In this document: one piece after another, positions 8,460 to 17,161 of the stretch
Layout: each line of letters starts with the position of its first letter
Numbering within the stretch: the first letter of the stretch is position 1
DNA from: Heyndrickxia ginsengihumi
Lineage (GTDB): Bacteria; Bacillota; Bacilli; Bacillales; Bacillaceae_C
Length of the DNA: 64,000 nucleotides
NCBI RefSeq assembly: GCF_011008565.1
Contig: NZ_JAAIWK010000005.1
Location: forward strand, 1 to 64,000
Direction: 5' to 3'
Notes under the pieces: model-generated
Database searches by the model: none
The model's input: the letters and a program-made list of their open reading frames with translations, nothing else
What the model was told of the DNA's origin: nothing
Position numbers and translations under genes: made by a program

Positions 8460-10265
8460 CTACTTTTCCTTTTTTCTCATTGTTACTTCTACACCGTTCG
8501 GGGCCTCTAATAAAGGGTGAATATCGGCATTTTTAAGAATATCTTTTAAAAGCGTCAATAAATAGTGCTCGTCTGGATGTGTTCCAATATAGTAGGCTAA
8601 TCCTTTGCCATATTGATTCATTGTAACTGCACTGCTGGTGAATTGGCCAAGTAGCCTTCCTTAAACTGTGCAAGTGCTTTTGCACCTCTAAGGTGAATGT
8701 TTTCTTCCCACACTTTATTATACACATCACTAAATTCTGTACGGATCTGATGAACAGCATGCTCTTTCATCGGTGCAAATTCTTCTATATAAATACCTAA
8801 TACTTCTTTATATGCACCTGGATAACCGCCAAGATAAACTCTATCATGCTCATCTACAATGCCGTTAAAGAAATTCGTAATAAACACGCCGCCTTTTTTT
8901 ACATAGTCCTCAACTTTAGTAGAAAAATCGTTCGTTACTTGATAGCTTGCAGGCGCAATAATCACTTTATAAGCATTTAAGGATTCATCTGGGTGAATGA
9001 AATCAACACCAATATTTTGCTTATGCAATGCTCTGTAAAAAGGAATGATTTCTTCGATATAGGTTACTAATGTTGAAGGTTTTGAGTCGAGCTCTAAAGC
9101 CCACCAATTTTCCCAATCAAAAACAATGCCTACCTTTGCGACATATTCAGAACCAATAAGCTTTTCTAAATGTTTAAGTTCATTTCCAAGCCCTACGACT
9201 TCTTTAAAATTTCGGCTTTCTTCATCCCCGGAATGCGGAACCATCCCGCTATGGAATTTCTCTGCTATGCCCGCCATTGAAAAAACATAATCCCATCGGC
9301 TCCATGCGCAATAGCCTCATAGCTCCATAGTCGCATTTGTCCGGGAGTTTTGACTGCATTTTGATTGCGCCAATTAACCGCGCTTGCTGCTTGCTCCATC
9401 AATAAAAATGGCTGCTTTTTCAAGCTCCTCATTAAGTCATGAGCTAAAAACTGCACATATGGAATCTTCTCGTATGGATCCGGATATGCATCCCAAGTAA
9501 CAATATCCATTTCCTTTGCCCATTTAAACCCATCAATAGGTTTAAACGCTCCCATTAAATTTGTCATAACTGGAATCGTCGGTGTTATGTTTTTAATTAT
9601 GTCTCGCTCCATCTTAAATAACTGCAATAACGAATCACTCATGAAGCTTTTATAATCTTGTTGTTGTTTAGGGTTAGCATATGTAGGGGTCTTTCCTGGC
9701 AAGTAAATTTCTGCCCATTTATAGTACCGCTGGCTTCAAAAATCTGTTGACCAACATGTATTTAAATGTTCAATCGTCTGATATTTTTGCTTTAACCAAG
9801 TTTGGAAAGCTTGCTTGCAATGATCACAATAACATTCAGAGGTATGGCACCCGTACTCATTATTAACGTGCCACATGATAAGTGCAGGGTGATAGTGATA
9901 ACGTTCTGCCAGTTTTCTCGTTAAGTTTCCAGCTGATCTTGCATAGTCTTTACTATTTGGACAATAATGCTGTCTTTATCCAGGTAAAAGGCGCGTTCCA
10001 TGTATGTCTACTGGCAGGGAATTTGGGTATTTATGAGATAACCATGCTGGAGGTGCTGCGGTCGCAGTTGCTAAGTCCGCCCCAATTCCAATATCTGCAA
10101 GCATGTCCATTATTTTATCTAAAGTTGTGAAGACATACGTTTCCTCATTTGGTTGTAAGTTAGCCCAACTAAATATAAACGCATATCTTCTTGCCAGACA
10201 GATTCATCCCATTGTTCAGGGGTGTAATCTCCACCGTAATAAAATTGCTTTTGTTTTTTGAGCAT
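8460..10265 (-). pseudogene. Decayed GH42 beta-galactosidase
   Basis: Read on the minus strand from ATG 10265 (after GGGGGAAA), the sequence gives the start of a GH42 beta-galactosidase, FYYGGDYTPEQW, but is then broken repeatedly. About 40 bp appear to be lost after QEDMRLY, with a frame change. There is a TAA after THGTRLLPG-like sequence and a TGA where SQRYY is preceded by a family tryptophan. Further frameshifts lie near 9270 and near 8620. The remaining pieces retain the acid/base region HVNNEYGCH, the nucleophile region LLMEQAA and the C-terminus PNGVEVTMRKKEK. Functional relatives are about 670-690 residues. The intact symporter is divergent from it, so the pair was once probably a beta-galactoside uptake and hydrolysis unit. 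Confidence 0.85.
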
Positions 10266-10394
10266 ATGTTTCCCCCATATTCACAATTTTTCTTAAGGAA
10301 GATAGCAATAATCGAGAAATTCTACCACTATACAATTATTCTATGTTGATATCAGTGAAAATAGTGGAGTTATCCTGTAATATTTATAAGAAAT

Positions 10395-10408
10395 TGTAAG
10401 CGCATACT
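10395..10408. promoter_or_regulatory. cre-like CcpA site upstream of the GH42 remnant
   Basis: TGTAAGCGCATACT matches the catabolite-responsive element consensus TGWAANCGNTNWCA at all but a few positions. It lies about 130 bp upstream of the GH42 start on the minus strand, within the divergent region 10266-10748, which otherwise holds only promoter-like AT-rich DNA. Confidence 0.45.
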
Positions 10409-10626
10409 ATAGAGGTGTCAATAGATTAATTGTAAATATAGTAAAAGTTTAGTAAAAATACACGCTTAATCTAATAAAATATTCTTTTTTAAAATTGAAG
10501 AGATATTGTTCTAACTCTTTAAGTAAAGCCGATATGCTTAATATAAATGCTTCATATAACTTTCAAAAGCATTATTTTAGGTAATCTTTTCTGTGGGAAA
10601 TATCAGTTTTTTTACTAAATATTTTA

Positions 10627-10676
10627 TTGACATATCAATTTAGGAAATATAAAATGACACTGTAAAAACGTTTTCA
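10627..10676 (+). promoter_or_regulatory. Promoter and cre-like site of the sodium:solute symporter
   Basis: TTGACA at 10627-10632 and TAAAAT at 10650-10655 are 17 bp apart. Just downstream, TAAAAACGTTTTCA (10663-10676) differs from the cre consensus at one key base and contains the palindrome AAAACGTTTT. It could equally be bound by the LacI protein encoded at 12704. Confidence 0.45.
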
Positions 10677-10748
10677 TTTGTTGAGGCTAGTCTCTAAGAA
10701 GTGGAGTGTCATTCATATTCTATAAGTTTAGCGGGAGGGGGAATTTTG

Positions 10749-12482
10749 ATGGAGACCTTTACGATTCTATCGTTTGTCTTTGTTCTAGCATTGGTAGCAT
10801 TTTTAACGTATAGGAAAATGCGGGGGTTTAATAGAAGTGAATCAAAAGGTTCATATTTTCTTGGGGGAAGAAGTCTTACAGGCGGTGTTATTGGGGCTTC
10901 TTTATTACTTACAAATTTAAGCGCTACCAATTTTGTTGGAATGAGTGCTCAATCCTTTAGCGGAAATATGACAAATATGGCATATGAAGTTATGTCTGGT
11001 ATATGTCTTGTTATTATTGCGTTCCTCTTAGTTCCAAGATATTTAAAACAAGGAATCACAACGATACCAGACTTTCTAGCGGATCGTTTTGACCCGCAAG
11101 TAAAAGGCTTTGTATCTTTCTTATTCTTAATTTCTTTCGTATTCAATATGATCCCGATCACATTATACTCGGGAGCAATTGCCATTACCCGGATGTTTCA
11201 TATACAAGAGATTTTTGGAATTAGTTATCAGACAAGCATTTGGATTACGGTATGGTGCATTGGAATAATTGGATTTTTCTATGCGATTGTCGGTGGTTTA
11301 AAAGCCGTTGCGATTTCCGATACGTTTAACGGTATTGGCTTAGCTATTGGCGGCTTGCTCGTTCCTTTCTTCGGAATTCTTGCACTTGGGAAAGGACATT
11401 TTGGTGCAGGTTTTCATCATTTTATTTCTGCAACTCCTGAAAAATTTAATGCGATCGGAAGTAATACAGATGTTGTTCCTTTTGGAGCCGCTCTAACAGG
11501 ATTAATTTTGGTAAACTTTTACTATTGGGGTACCGATCAGTCGATTATTCAAAGAGCATTGGCAGCAAAAGATCTTAAAGAAGGGCAGAAAGGTGTGTTG
11601 CTTGCAGGTTTCTTTAAAGTACTAACTCCGTTAGTCGTTGTCATACCTGGTATTATTGCTTTTCAATTATTTGGGGGCAAAACGTCAAATCCTGACTTAA
11701 TGTATACACAATTAGTGAATAAAGTATTGCCTGCTCCGTTAGTTGGCGTGTTCGCCGCAGTTATGTTTGGGTCTGTCCTTAGTGTCTTTAACGGGGTCAT
11801 TAATAGTACGGCTACTTTGTTTGCACTAAACGTCTATGAACCGCTTTTTGGAAAAGGGAAGACGGATCAAGAGATTGTAAGGAAGGGAAAAAGATTTGGT
11901 TTCTTGCTTGGGATTATTTCGTTATTTATTGCACCATTGATTATGTATGCACCTGAAGGATTATTTCAGTACGTACAAGTTGTAAGCGGATTCTTTAATG
12001 TGCCGATTTTCACAGTTATTTTTATGGGATATGTAACAAAGCGCGTTCCAGCCATTGCAGCAAAAGTTTCACTCGTCTTCTTCGTCGGAACGTATGCAAT
12101 TCTGCAATTGATCATTAAGCCAGAAATGAGTTTCTTGTATCAAGAGGCTATTTTGTTCGTGATCAGTTGTGTAATCATGCTAGTTATCGGAAAAATCAAA
12201 CCAAGAAAAACAGCTTATGTTCTTCCAACGAAGAATGTCGTTGATATTGAGCCGTGGGCGCACCGATTTGAAGCGGGTGGAGTTATTATTTTCATGGTTA
12301 TGGCCAGTTATATTCTATGCTCGAAACTAGGATTTGCTGGAGAAAATGGACTAACAGGAATGACTGCGCTAGCCATTCTGATTGCCGCTCTAATCTCATT
12401 TATTGGCGTTGTTTTCTTTAAAAGGAGAGATAAGAAAAATAAGGCTGTGATCGAATCTACTCATGAAGTAACAATCAAATAG
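10749..12482 (+). CDS. Sodium:solute symporter (SSS family)
   Basis: This 577-residue transporter of the SSS family takes up a sugar or organic solute with sodium. About 13-14 hydrophobic helices are visible. Family hallmarks include YFLGGRSLTGG after helix 1, SLLLTNLSATNFVGMSAQ in helix 2 and YYWGTDQSIIQRALAAKD in the middle, closest to SglT/YidK-type sugar symporters. ATG 10749 is chosen because GCGGGAGGGGGAA lies 6-8 bp upstream; an upstream extension of the frame lacks a binding site. It is divergent from the GH42 remnant and followed at once by palindrome copy 2, which has a long T run and should terminate it. A galactoside or related sugar is a reasonable guess. Confidence 0.85.
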   Translation: METFTILSFVFVLALVAFLTYRKMRGFNRSESKGSYFLGGRSLTGGVIGASLLLTNLSATNFVGMSAQSFSGNMTNMAYEVMSGICLVIIAFLLVPRYLKQGITTIPDFLADRFDPQVKGFVSFLFLISFVFNMIPITLYSGAIAITRMFHIQEIFGISYQTSIWITVWCIGIIGFFYAIVGGLKAVAISDTFNGIGLAIGGLLVPFFGILALGKGHFGAGFHHFISATPEKFNAIGSNTDVVPFGAALTGLILVNFYYWGTDQSIIQRALAAKDLKEGQKGVLLAGFFKVLTPLVVVIPGIIAFQLFGGKTSNPDLMYTQLVNKVLPAPLVGVFAAVMFGSVLSVFNGVINSTATLFALNVYEPLFGKGKTDQEIVRKGKRFGFLLGIISLFIAPLIMYAPEGLFQYVQVVSGFFNVPIFTVIFMGYVTKRVPAIAAKVSLVFFVGTYAILQLIIKPEMSFLYQEAILFVISCVIMLVIGKIKPRKTAYVLPTKNVVDIEPWAHRFEAGGVIIFMVMASYILCSKLGFAGENGLTGMTALAILIAALISFIGVVFFKRRDKKNKAVIESTHEVTIK

Positions 12483-12540
12483 GTGCCTGACCCCTTTTGC
12501 GCGATAAAGCACAAAAGGGGTCAGGCACCTTTATTTTTTT
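12483..12540 (+). terminator. Repeated palindrome, copy 2, acting as a terminator
   Basis: Left arm GTGCCTGACCCCTTTTGCGC (12483-12502), loop GATAAA, right arm GCACAAAAGGGGTCAGGCAC (12509-12528), then CTTTATTTTTTT. The loop is the complement of the TTTATC loop in copies 1, 3 and 4, so this copy is inverted. One base of the stem tip no longer pairs. It begins one base after the symporter stop. Confidence 0.85.
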
Positions 12541-12550
12541 GCATTGAATA

Positions 12551-12611
12551 TTGACAATTTTGTGAATAGGATTTATGATTTAAATCAGCTAAACGTTTAG
12601 CTAAACGTTTC
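12551..12611 (+). promoter_or_regulatory. Promoter with tandem LacI-family operators
   Basis: TTGACA (12551-12556) and TATGAT (12574-12579) are 17 bp apart. Immediately downstream lies the perfect palindrome AGCTAAACGTTTAGCT (12587-12602), overlapped by a second site GCTAAACGTTTC (12600-12611). A central CG in an A/T palindrome is the form of LacI-family operators, and the next gene encodes such a regulator, so autoregulation is likely. Confidence 0.7.
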
Positions 12612-12662
12612 ACTGGATTCATTATACAATTGCAATGTTCGTTCAATATGGACTACAATTAG

Positions 12663-12688
12663 TATAATTAGCTAGTTAAACGTTTTGC
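12663..12688 (+). promoter_or_regulatory. Second -10 element and third LacI-family operator
   Basis: TATAAT at 12663-12668 is followed by GTTAAACGTTTTGC (12675-12688), a third version of the TAAACGTTTA operator. Its centre is 87 and 75 bp from the centres of the first two operators, a spacing compatible with DNA looping. Confidence 0.55.
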
Positions 12689-12703
12689 TGGAGGAGATTA
12701 TTT

Positions 12704-13720
12704 GTGGTTACAATAAAGGATGTTGCAAAAAAAGCAAATGTATCGATTGCAACAGTATCAGCTGTGATTAATGGCAACAAATTTGTTAGTGAAGAATTGA
12801 AAAAAAGAGTTGAAGCAGCAATAAAGGATATGGGATACCGTCCGAACAAACTTGCAAGAAGTTTGAAAAAGAAAAAAACTTTTTTGATTGGCGTAATCGT
12901 AACTGAGATTACGAACCCTTTTTACCCTCTTATGCTAAAAGGTGTAGAGGATATTGCTTTAGCAAATAACTACAAGATTATGTTATGTACTTCTGGTGAT
13001 CGTCCTGAAAAAGAATATGAATTGGTTCAATCAATTATGGACCAAGGTGTAGACGGTATCGTGCTTGCAACTGTCGATAAGGAAGATTCAAAAAGTATTC
13101 AGTATTTAAAGGAACATAACATCGCACATGTTTTAATCAACCGCGCTCCTAAAGAATATGAAGGCAATTTTGTTCGAATTAACAGTTATAAAGTTGGTGA
13201 GATCGCAACAGAATATTTAATTCAAAATGGTCATAAGGATATTGCTTTTATAGGCGGTGATAGACTTAATAGTTGGGAACGTGAAAAAGGCTATAGAGAT
13301 ACACTGTTAAAATATGGAATTACGCCAAAAGAAAATCTCATGATTAGAAGCGAGTATGATACTTCAGTTTCCTATCAGGATATTCAAACGTTTTTAGATA
13401 AGCATACCGACTTACCTACTGCCATTTTTGCAGCAAGTGATGTTATGGCTTTCGGAACGATTAAAGCTTTATTAGATAGGGGATATGATGTTCCAGGGGA
13501 TATCTCAGTCATTGGTTCAGACAATATTACGTTTTCAGAAGATTTCCGTATACCTTTGACGACAGTTGATGCTCAAGCATATGAAATTGGAAAAAAAGGC
13601 TGTGAAATGTTAATTAAGTTAATCAAGGATAAAAACAAAGATAAGGCGGAGCAACATTTGCTTGAACCGACATTAGTAATAAGAGAAAGCTGTAAAACAT
13701 TGGAAGTCTATGATAAATAA
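12704..13720 (+). CDS. LacI-family transcriptional regulator
   Basis: This 338-residue repressor-type regulator has an N-terminal helix-turn-helix (IKDVAKKANVSIATVSAVIN, residues 3-22) and the hinge YRPNKLARSLKKKK. A periplasmic-binding-protein-like effector domain (about 60-335) follows, with IGVIVTEITNPFYPLMLKGVE and the late motif AASDVMAFGTIKAL. It starts at GTG 12704, 6 bp after GGAGGAG. Three TAAACGTTTA-like operators lie upstream, so it probably represses itself. The gene stands at the head of the SDR, CoA-transferase and thiolase genes on the same strand and is the natural candidate to control them. The effector is unknown. CcpA itself is unlikely because of the catabolic context and divergent recognition half-sites. 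Confidence 0.88.
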   Translation: MVTIKDVAKKANVSIATVSAVINGNKFVSEELKKRVEAAIKDMGYRPNKLARSLKKKKTFLIGVIVTEITNPFYPLMLKGVEDIALANNYKIMLCTSGDRPEKEYELVQSIMDQGVDGIVLATVDKEDSKSIQYLKEHNIAHVLINRAPKEYEGNFVRINSYKVGEIATEYLIQNGHKDIAFIGGDRLNSWEREKGYRDTLLKYGITPKENLMIRSEYDTSVSYQDIQTFLDKHTDLPTAIFAASDVMAFGTIKALLDRGYDVPGDISVIGSDNITFSEDFRIPLTTVDAQAYEIGKKGCEMLIKLIKDKNKDKAEQHLLEPTLVIRESCKTLEVYDK

Positions 13721-13789
13721 TGTTGGTTTAATAAGAGAATTGGATATTGTTCATGTGTATTGATAGAGAAATAGAATAGGAGGAGAAAC

Positions 13790-14530
13790 ATGATTAATTT
13801 AAAAGGAAAAGTGGCTATTGTAACAGGTGCAGCTCAAGGTCTTGGGAAGGGGATTGCTGAAAAACTTGCTAATTTAGAAGCCCATGTTGTTGTAAGTGAT
13901 GTGAATCAAGAAGGGGCGGAAATAACTGTTTCTGAAATAATTGAAAAAGGTGGGAGCGCAGAAGCATTTCTTTGTAATGTTGCTAACGAGGAAGAAGCAA
14001 AAAATCTAGTGGAGAAGACGGCTGAAAAGCATGGAAAGCTAGATATTCTTGTTAATAATGCTGGTATCAATCGGGACGCTATGCTCCATAAAATGAATCA
14101 TGCACAGTGGGATGCAGTTATCGGGGTCAATTTAACTGGAGTTTTTAATACGATGCACCCGGCAAGTAATATTATGAGAAAACAAGAGAGTGGGCGTATT
14201 ATAAATATTTCTTCTGCGAGTTGGTTAGGAAATATTGGCCAGGCAAATTATGCAGCAGCAAAGGCCGGTGTCGTAGGAATTACAAAAACAGCTGCAAGAG
14301 AATTAGGAAGGAAAAACATTACAGTAAATGCGATTTGCCCTGGGTTTATTGATACAGACATGACACGCGGGGTTCCTGAAAAAGTATGGGATTTAATGGT
14401 TTCAAAGATTCCAATGGGAAGAGCCGGAAAACCAGAAGATGTAGCAAACTGTATTGCGTTTTTATCATCGGATCAGGCTTCTTATATTAACGGTGAAGTA
14501 ATCAATGTTGGCGGTGGAATGGTTCTTTAA
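13790..14530 (+). CDS. Short-chain dehydrogenase/reductase, FabG/acetoacetyl-CoA reductase-like
   Basis: This 246-residue NAD(P)-dependent SDR has the cofactor motif TGAAQGLG (12-19), NNAG near 88-91, catalytic Ser in ISSAS (about 141), and Tyr154 and Lys158 in YAAAK. The C-terminus INVGGGMVL is typical of FabG, PhaB and hydroxybutyrate dehydrogenase relatives. Start ATG follows GGAGGAGAAAC. It is the first gene after the LacI regulator and shares a direction with the CoA-transferases and thiolase, so it more likely oxidises a 3-hydroxy acid (or its CoA ester) than serves fatty acid synthesis. Substrate specificity cannot be read from the sequence. Confidence 0.85.
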   Translation: MINLKGKVAIVTGAAQGLGKGIAEKLANLEAHVVVSDVNQEGAEITVSEIIEKGGSAEAFLCNVANEEEAKNLVEKTAEKHGKLDILVNNAGINRDAMLHKMNHAQWDAVIGVNLTGVFNTMHPASNIMRKQESGRIINISSASWLGNIGQANYAAAKAGVVGITKTAARELGRKNITVNAICPGFIDTDMTRGVPEKVWDLMVSKIPMGRAGKPEDVANCIAFLSSDQASYINGEVINVGGGMVL

Positions 14531-14603
14531 GAAGTATCAGAGAAAATTGGTGCATGTATGATGAATGTTGAAATCTTGTTTTGAAATAGAATAGTGTATG
14601 TTT

Positions 14604-14678
14604 TGTAAGCGATTACTGTTTTTCTGTGCAAATAGAAAAGGAAATGGTTTTTTATGAATAAAATTGTAAGCGTTATCT
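14604..14678 (+). promoter_or_regulatory. Two cre-like sites before the first CoA-transferase
   Basis: TGTAAGCGATTACT (14604-14617) and TGTAAGCGTTATCT (14665-14678) each match TGWAANCGNTNWCA with one or two changes near the 3' end. They lie 61 bp apart in the 224-bp gap between the SDR gene and the CoA-transferase, suggesting CcpA control of the downstream genes. Confidence 0.5.
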
Positions 14679-14754
14679 ATAAACGAAACGTATTTAAATT
14701 AAATGGGCTGGATTCTCATGTTAGAAAGGATCATTGAATTCAGGGGGGGATAAT

Positions 14755-16338
14755 ATGGTGCATCTAATAGATGCTAGTCAACTAGCTTTAGAAATACCTA
14801 ATGGCAGCACAATTGCGCTAGTCGGATTTGGAGGAATGGGGCAATGCGATAAAATTTTAAAAGCAATTGGTGAGTGCTATAAAAAGACAGGAACCCCTAA
14901 CCATCTTACTGTATTCCATACTGCCGGGCAATCAGATAAGTCAAATGGAATTGAACATATTGCTATTGAGGGACTTATAGAACGTGTAATCGGAGGACAT
15001 TGGGGATTAGCTCCTAAAATGAGAAGACTCATAGAGGAAAATAAAATCGATTGCTATTGTTGGCCACAGGGACAATTAACCCATTTGTTGCGTGCAATGG
15101 CTAATAAAATGCCCGGGCAAATTTCGCCAGTCGGTTTAGGAACATTTGTTGATCCAAGGGTAGAGGGTGGAAAGATTAATGAACGGACGAAGAAGAAGGA
15201 AGATTTAGTTCAAGTTATTTCAATTAATCAGGAGGAATTTCTCTTATATCCTTCAATTCCTTTTGACTATGTGTTTATTCGTGGAACAAGTATTGATGAA
15301 AATGGAAATATTACAACAGAGGAAGAACCATTAAAACTTGAAATTCTTTCGGCAGCGCATGCGGCAAAAGCATATGGAGGGAAGGTCATCGCTCAAGTTA
15401 AATATATGGCAGAGAGAACATCCTTTCATCCAAAAGATGTTGTTGTTCCTGGCTATCTAGTTGATGCTGTTGTTTTAGCTGAAAATCCAGAAACAGAGCA
15501 TCGGCAAGTACCAAGCACTGTTTATTCACCTATCTTCTCTGGGGATCTGCGAACGCCTGCCAAAGATTTAACATCGCTCCCTTTAGATATACGAAAAGTA
15601 ATTGGGAGGAGGGCAATACAAGAGTTAACACCGTCCGCAGTTGTTAATTTAGGAATTGGAATTCCAGGTGATGTAATTGGTCCGATCACAAATGAAGAAG
15701 GGATTAATCAGCTTATGACACTTACACTTGAATCTGGGATCATTGGCGGAATTCCTATCGGGGAAAATGAATTTGGAATTGCTAGAAACGCGGATGCTAT
15801 TTTAGATCATGAATATTTATTTGATTATTACCATGGTGCTGGAATAGATATTACGTTTATGGGAGCTGCCGAAGTCGATCAATTTGGAAACGTGAATGTT
15901 TCTAAGTTTGGTTCAAGAACAGTCGGATGCGGAGGATTTATAGATATTACACAAACAGCGAAGAAAGTTGTTTTTTGCACAACCTTTACAAGCAGCGGTT
16001 TAGAGGTTTCGGTTGAAAACAATAAATTGAATATTTTACGTGAGGGAATGATAAAGAAATTCACGAACCGAGTTCAACAGATTACATTTAGTGGAGCATA
16101 TGCAGCTGATCATTCTAAAAAGGTAATGTATGTTACAGAACGCGCCGTTTTTCAATTAACAAAAGAAGGTCTAATGTTGATAGAAATTGCACCAGGAATT
16201 GATCTTGAAAAAGATATTTTAAATGAGATGGATTTTCCTCCTCTTATTGCTTCTGATTTAAAAGAAATGGATATGGTAATTTTTAAGGAAGGAATAATGG
16301 GGTGTAAAAAATTTATAGATAAAGTGAAGACAATCTAA
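14755..16338 (+). CDS. Acetate/propionate-type CoA-transferase, YdiF family (paralogue 1)
   Basis: This 527-residue family I CoA-transferase has both half-domains fused, like propionate CoA-transferase and E. coli YdiF. It transfers CoA between acyl-CoA and a free acid, forming an enzyme glutamyl-CoA thioester. The catalytic glutamate is Glu326 in TLESGIIGG. The first half carries GFGGMGQCDKILKAIG and the conserved VGLGTFVDPRVEGGK segment. ATG 14755 follows AGGGGGGATAAT; a TTG 21 bp upstream is in frame but overlaps that site. A second copy at 20013 has the same architecture. In this cluster its likely job is to activate the imported acid as a CoA ester for the SDR and thiolase steps. Confidence 0.87.
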   Translation: MVHLIDASQLALEIPNGSTIALVGFGGMGQCDKILKAIGECYKKTGTPNHLTVFHTAGQSDKSNGIEHIAIEGLIERVIGGHWGLAPKMRRLIEENKIDCYCWPQGQLTHLLRAMANKMPGQISPVGLGTFVDPRVEGGKINERTKKKEDLVQVISINQEEFLLYPSIPFDYVFIRGTSIDENGNITTEEEPLKLEILSAAHAAKAYGGKVIAQVKYMAERTSFHPKDVVVPGYLVDAVVLAENPETEHRQVPSTVYSPIFSGDLRTPAKDLTSLPLDIRKVIGRRAIQELTPSAVVNLGIGIPGDVIGPITNEEGINQLMTLTLESGIIGGIPIGENEFGIARNADAILDHEYLFDYYHGAGIDITFMGAAEVDQFGNVNVSKFGSRTVGCGGFIDITQTAKKVVFCTTFTSSGLEVSVENNKLNILREGMIKKFTNRVQQITFSGAYAADHSKKVMYVTERAVFQLTKEGLMLIEIAPGIDLEKDILNEMDFPPLIASDLKEMDMVIFKEGIMGCKKFIDKVKTI

Positions 16339-16357
16339 ATGCAAGGAGTGAACATGG

Positions 16358-17125
16358 ATGAATATTAAATGGAAGGCAACAGCATTGAGGATGGGCGAGT
16401 TATATGTGGAAAAATCATCTTTAACTTATCAAAAGGATGTTGGTGATCATCTATGGATACCAATGTGGGCAACAGCTCTATCTGGCGGTGGATATAATAT
16501 TTTAATAGATACCGGTATTCACGAATTACAATGGGTTGAGGAGCATATCGGTCTTTGCCGTCAGCAGTCAGATGAAACAATTATCGAGGCTTTGAGAACT
16601 GGTGTAGGATGGTCACCAGAAGATGTCGATATTGTCATTAATACTCATCTTCATTATGACCATTGTGGAAATAATCGGCTCTTTAAAAATGCCCGTTTTT
16701 ATGTGCAAAGAAAAGAGTGGGAGGCAGCCCATAACCCAATCCCATGCCAAGAACCTATTTATTTGAAAAAATTATTTAATTCTGAAGCAGTCAACTATTT
16801 TAATTGGAAATTTGTAGATGGGGAAGATGAAATTGTGCCTGGTGTAAAGGTATTCTTGACTCCTGGTCACTCTGAGGGGCATCAATCCGTTCTTGTTAAC
16901 ACAGAGGAAGGTATTTTATGTGTGTCGGGGGACGTTTCTAATTTACTTGAAAATATTAATGAAAATCTTCCAGCTGGAATTTTAACGAGTACAAAAGAAA
17001 TGTATTCGAGTATGGAAGAAGTTCGAAAAAGGGCTCAATATATACTACCAGGTCATGAATATTCGATTAACAAATTCCAATGCAGTCACTTTCCTTCAAT
17101 AGTAAAACGTGTAAATGTTCAATAA
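16358..17125 (+). CDS. Metallo-beta-lactamase-fold hydrolase, lactonase-like
   Basis: This 255-residue cytoplasmic hydrolase has a dinuclear zinc site: His97, His99, Asp101 and His102 in THLHYDHCG, His171 in TPGHSEGHQS, Asp192 in SGDVSN and His233 in PGHEYS. The layout is that of the N-acyl-homoserine-lactonase-like branch of the superfamily. It lies 19 bp after a CoA-transferase and 36 bp before an MFS gene, so it belongs to the catabolic operon. A role in opening a lactone or cleaving an ester or thioester of the pathway substrate is therefore more likely than quorum quenching. Start ATG 16358 follows AAGGAGTG. Confidence 0.82.
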   Translation: MNIKWKATALRMGELYVEKSSLTYQKDVGDHLWIPMWATALSGGGYNILIDTGIHELQWVEEHIGLCRQQSDETIIEALRTGVGWSPEDVDIVINTHLHYDHCGNNRLFKNARFYVQRKEWEAAHNPIPCQEPIYLKKLFNSEAVNYFNWKFVDGEDEIVPGVKVFLTPGHSEGHQSVLVNTEEGILCVSGDVSNLLENINENLPAGILTSTKEMYSSMEEVRKRAQYILPGHEYSINKFQCSHFPSIVKRVNVQ

Positions 17126-17161
17126 ATCTTTGTGTGGTAAAAGAGAATAAGGGGGATATGA

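Noticed and set aside
9882-10130. Plus-strand gene of about 82 codons
   Set aside because: It is antisense to the GH42 remnant, has no ribosome site and no recognisable protein features.
16358-17125. Quorum-quenching AHL lactonase
   Set aside because: The fold and zinc motif allow it, but the gene is embedded in a CoA-transferase and thiolase operon, so a catabolic hydrolase is more likely.
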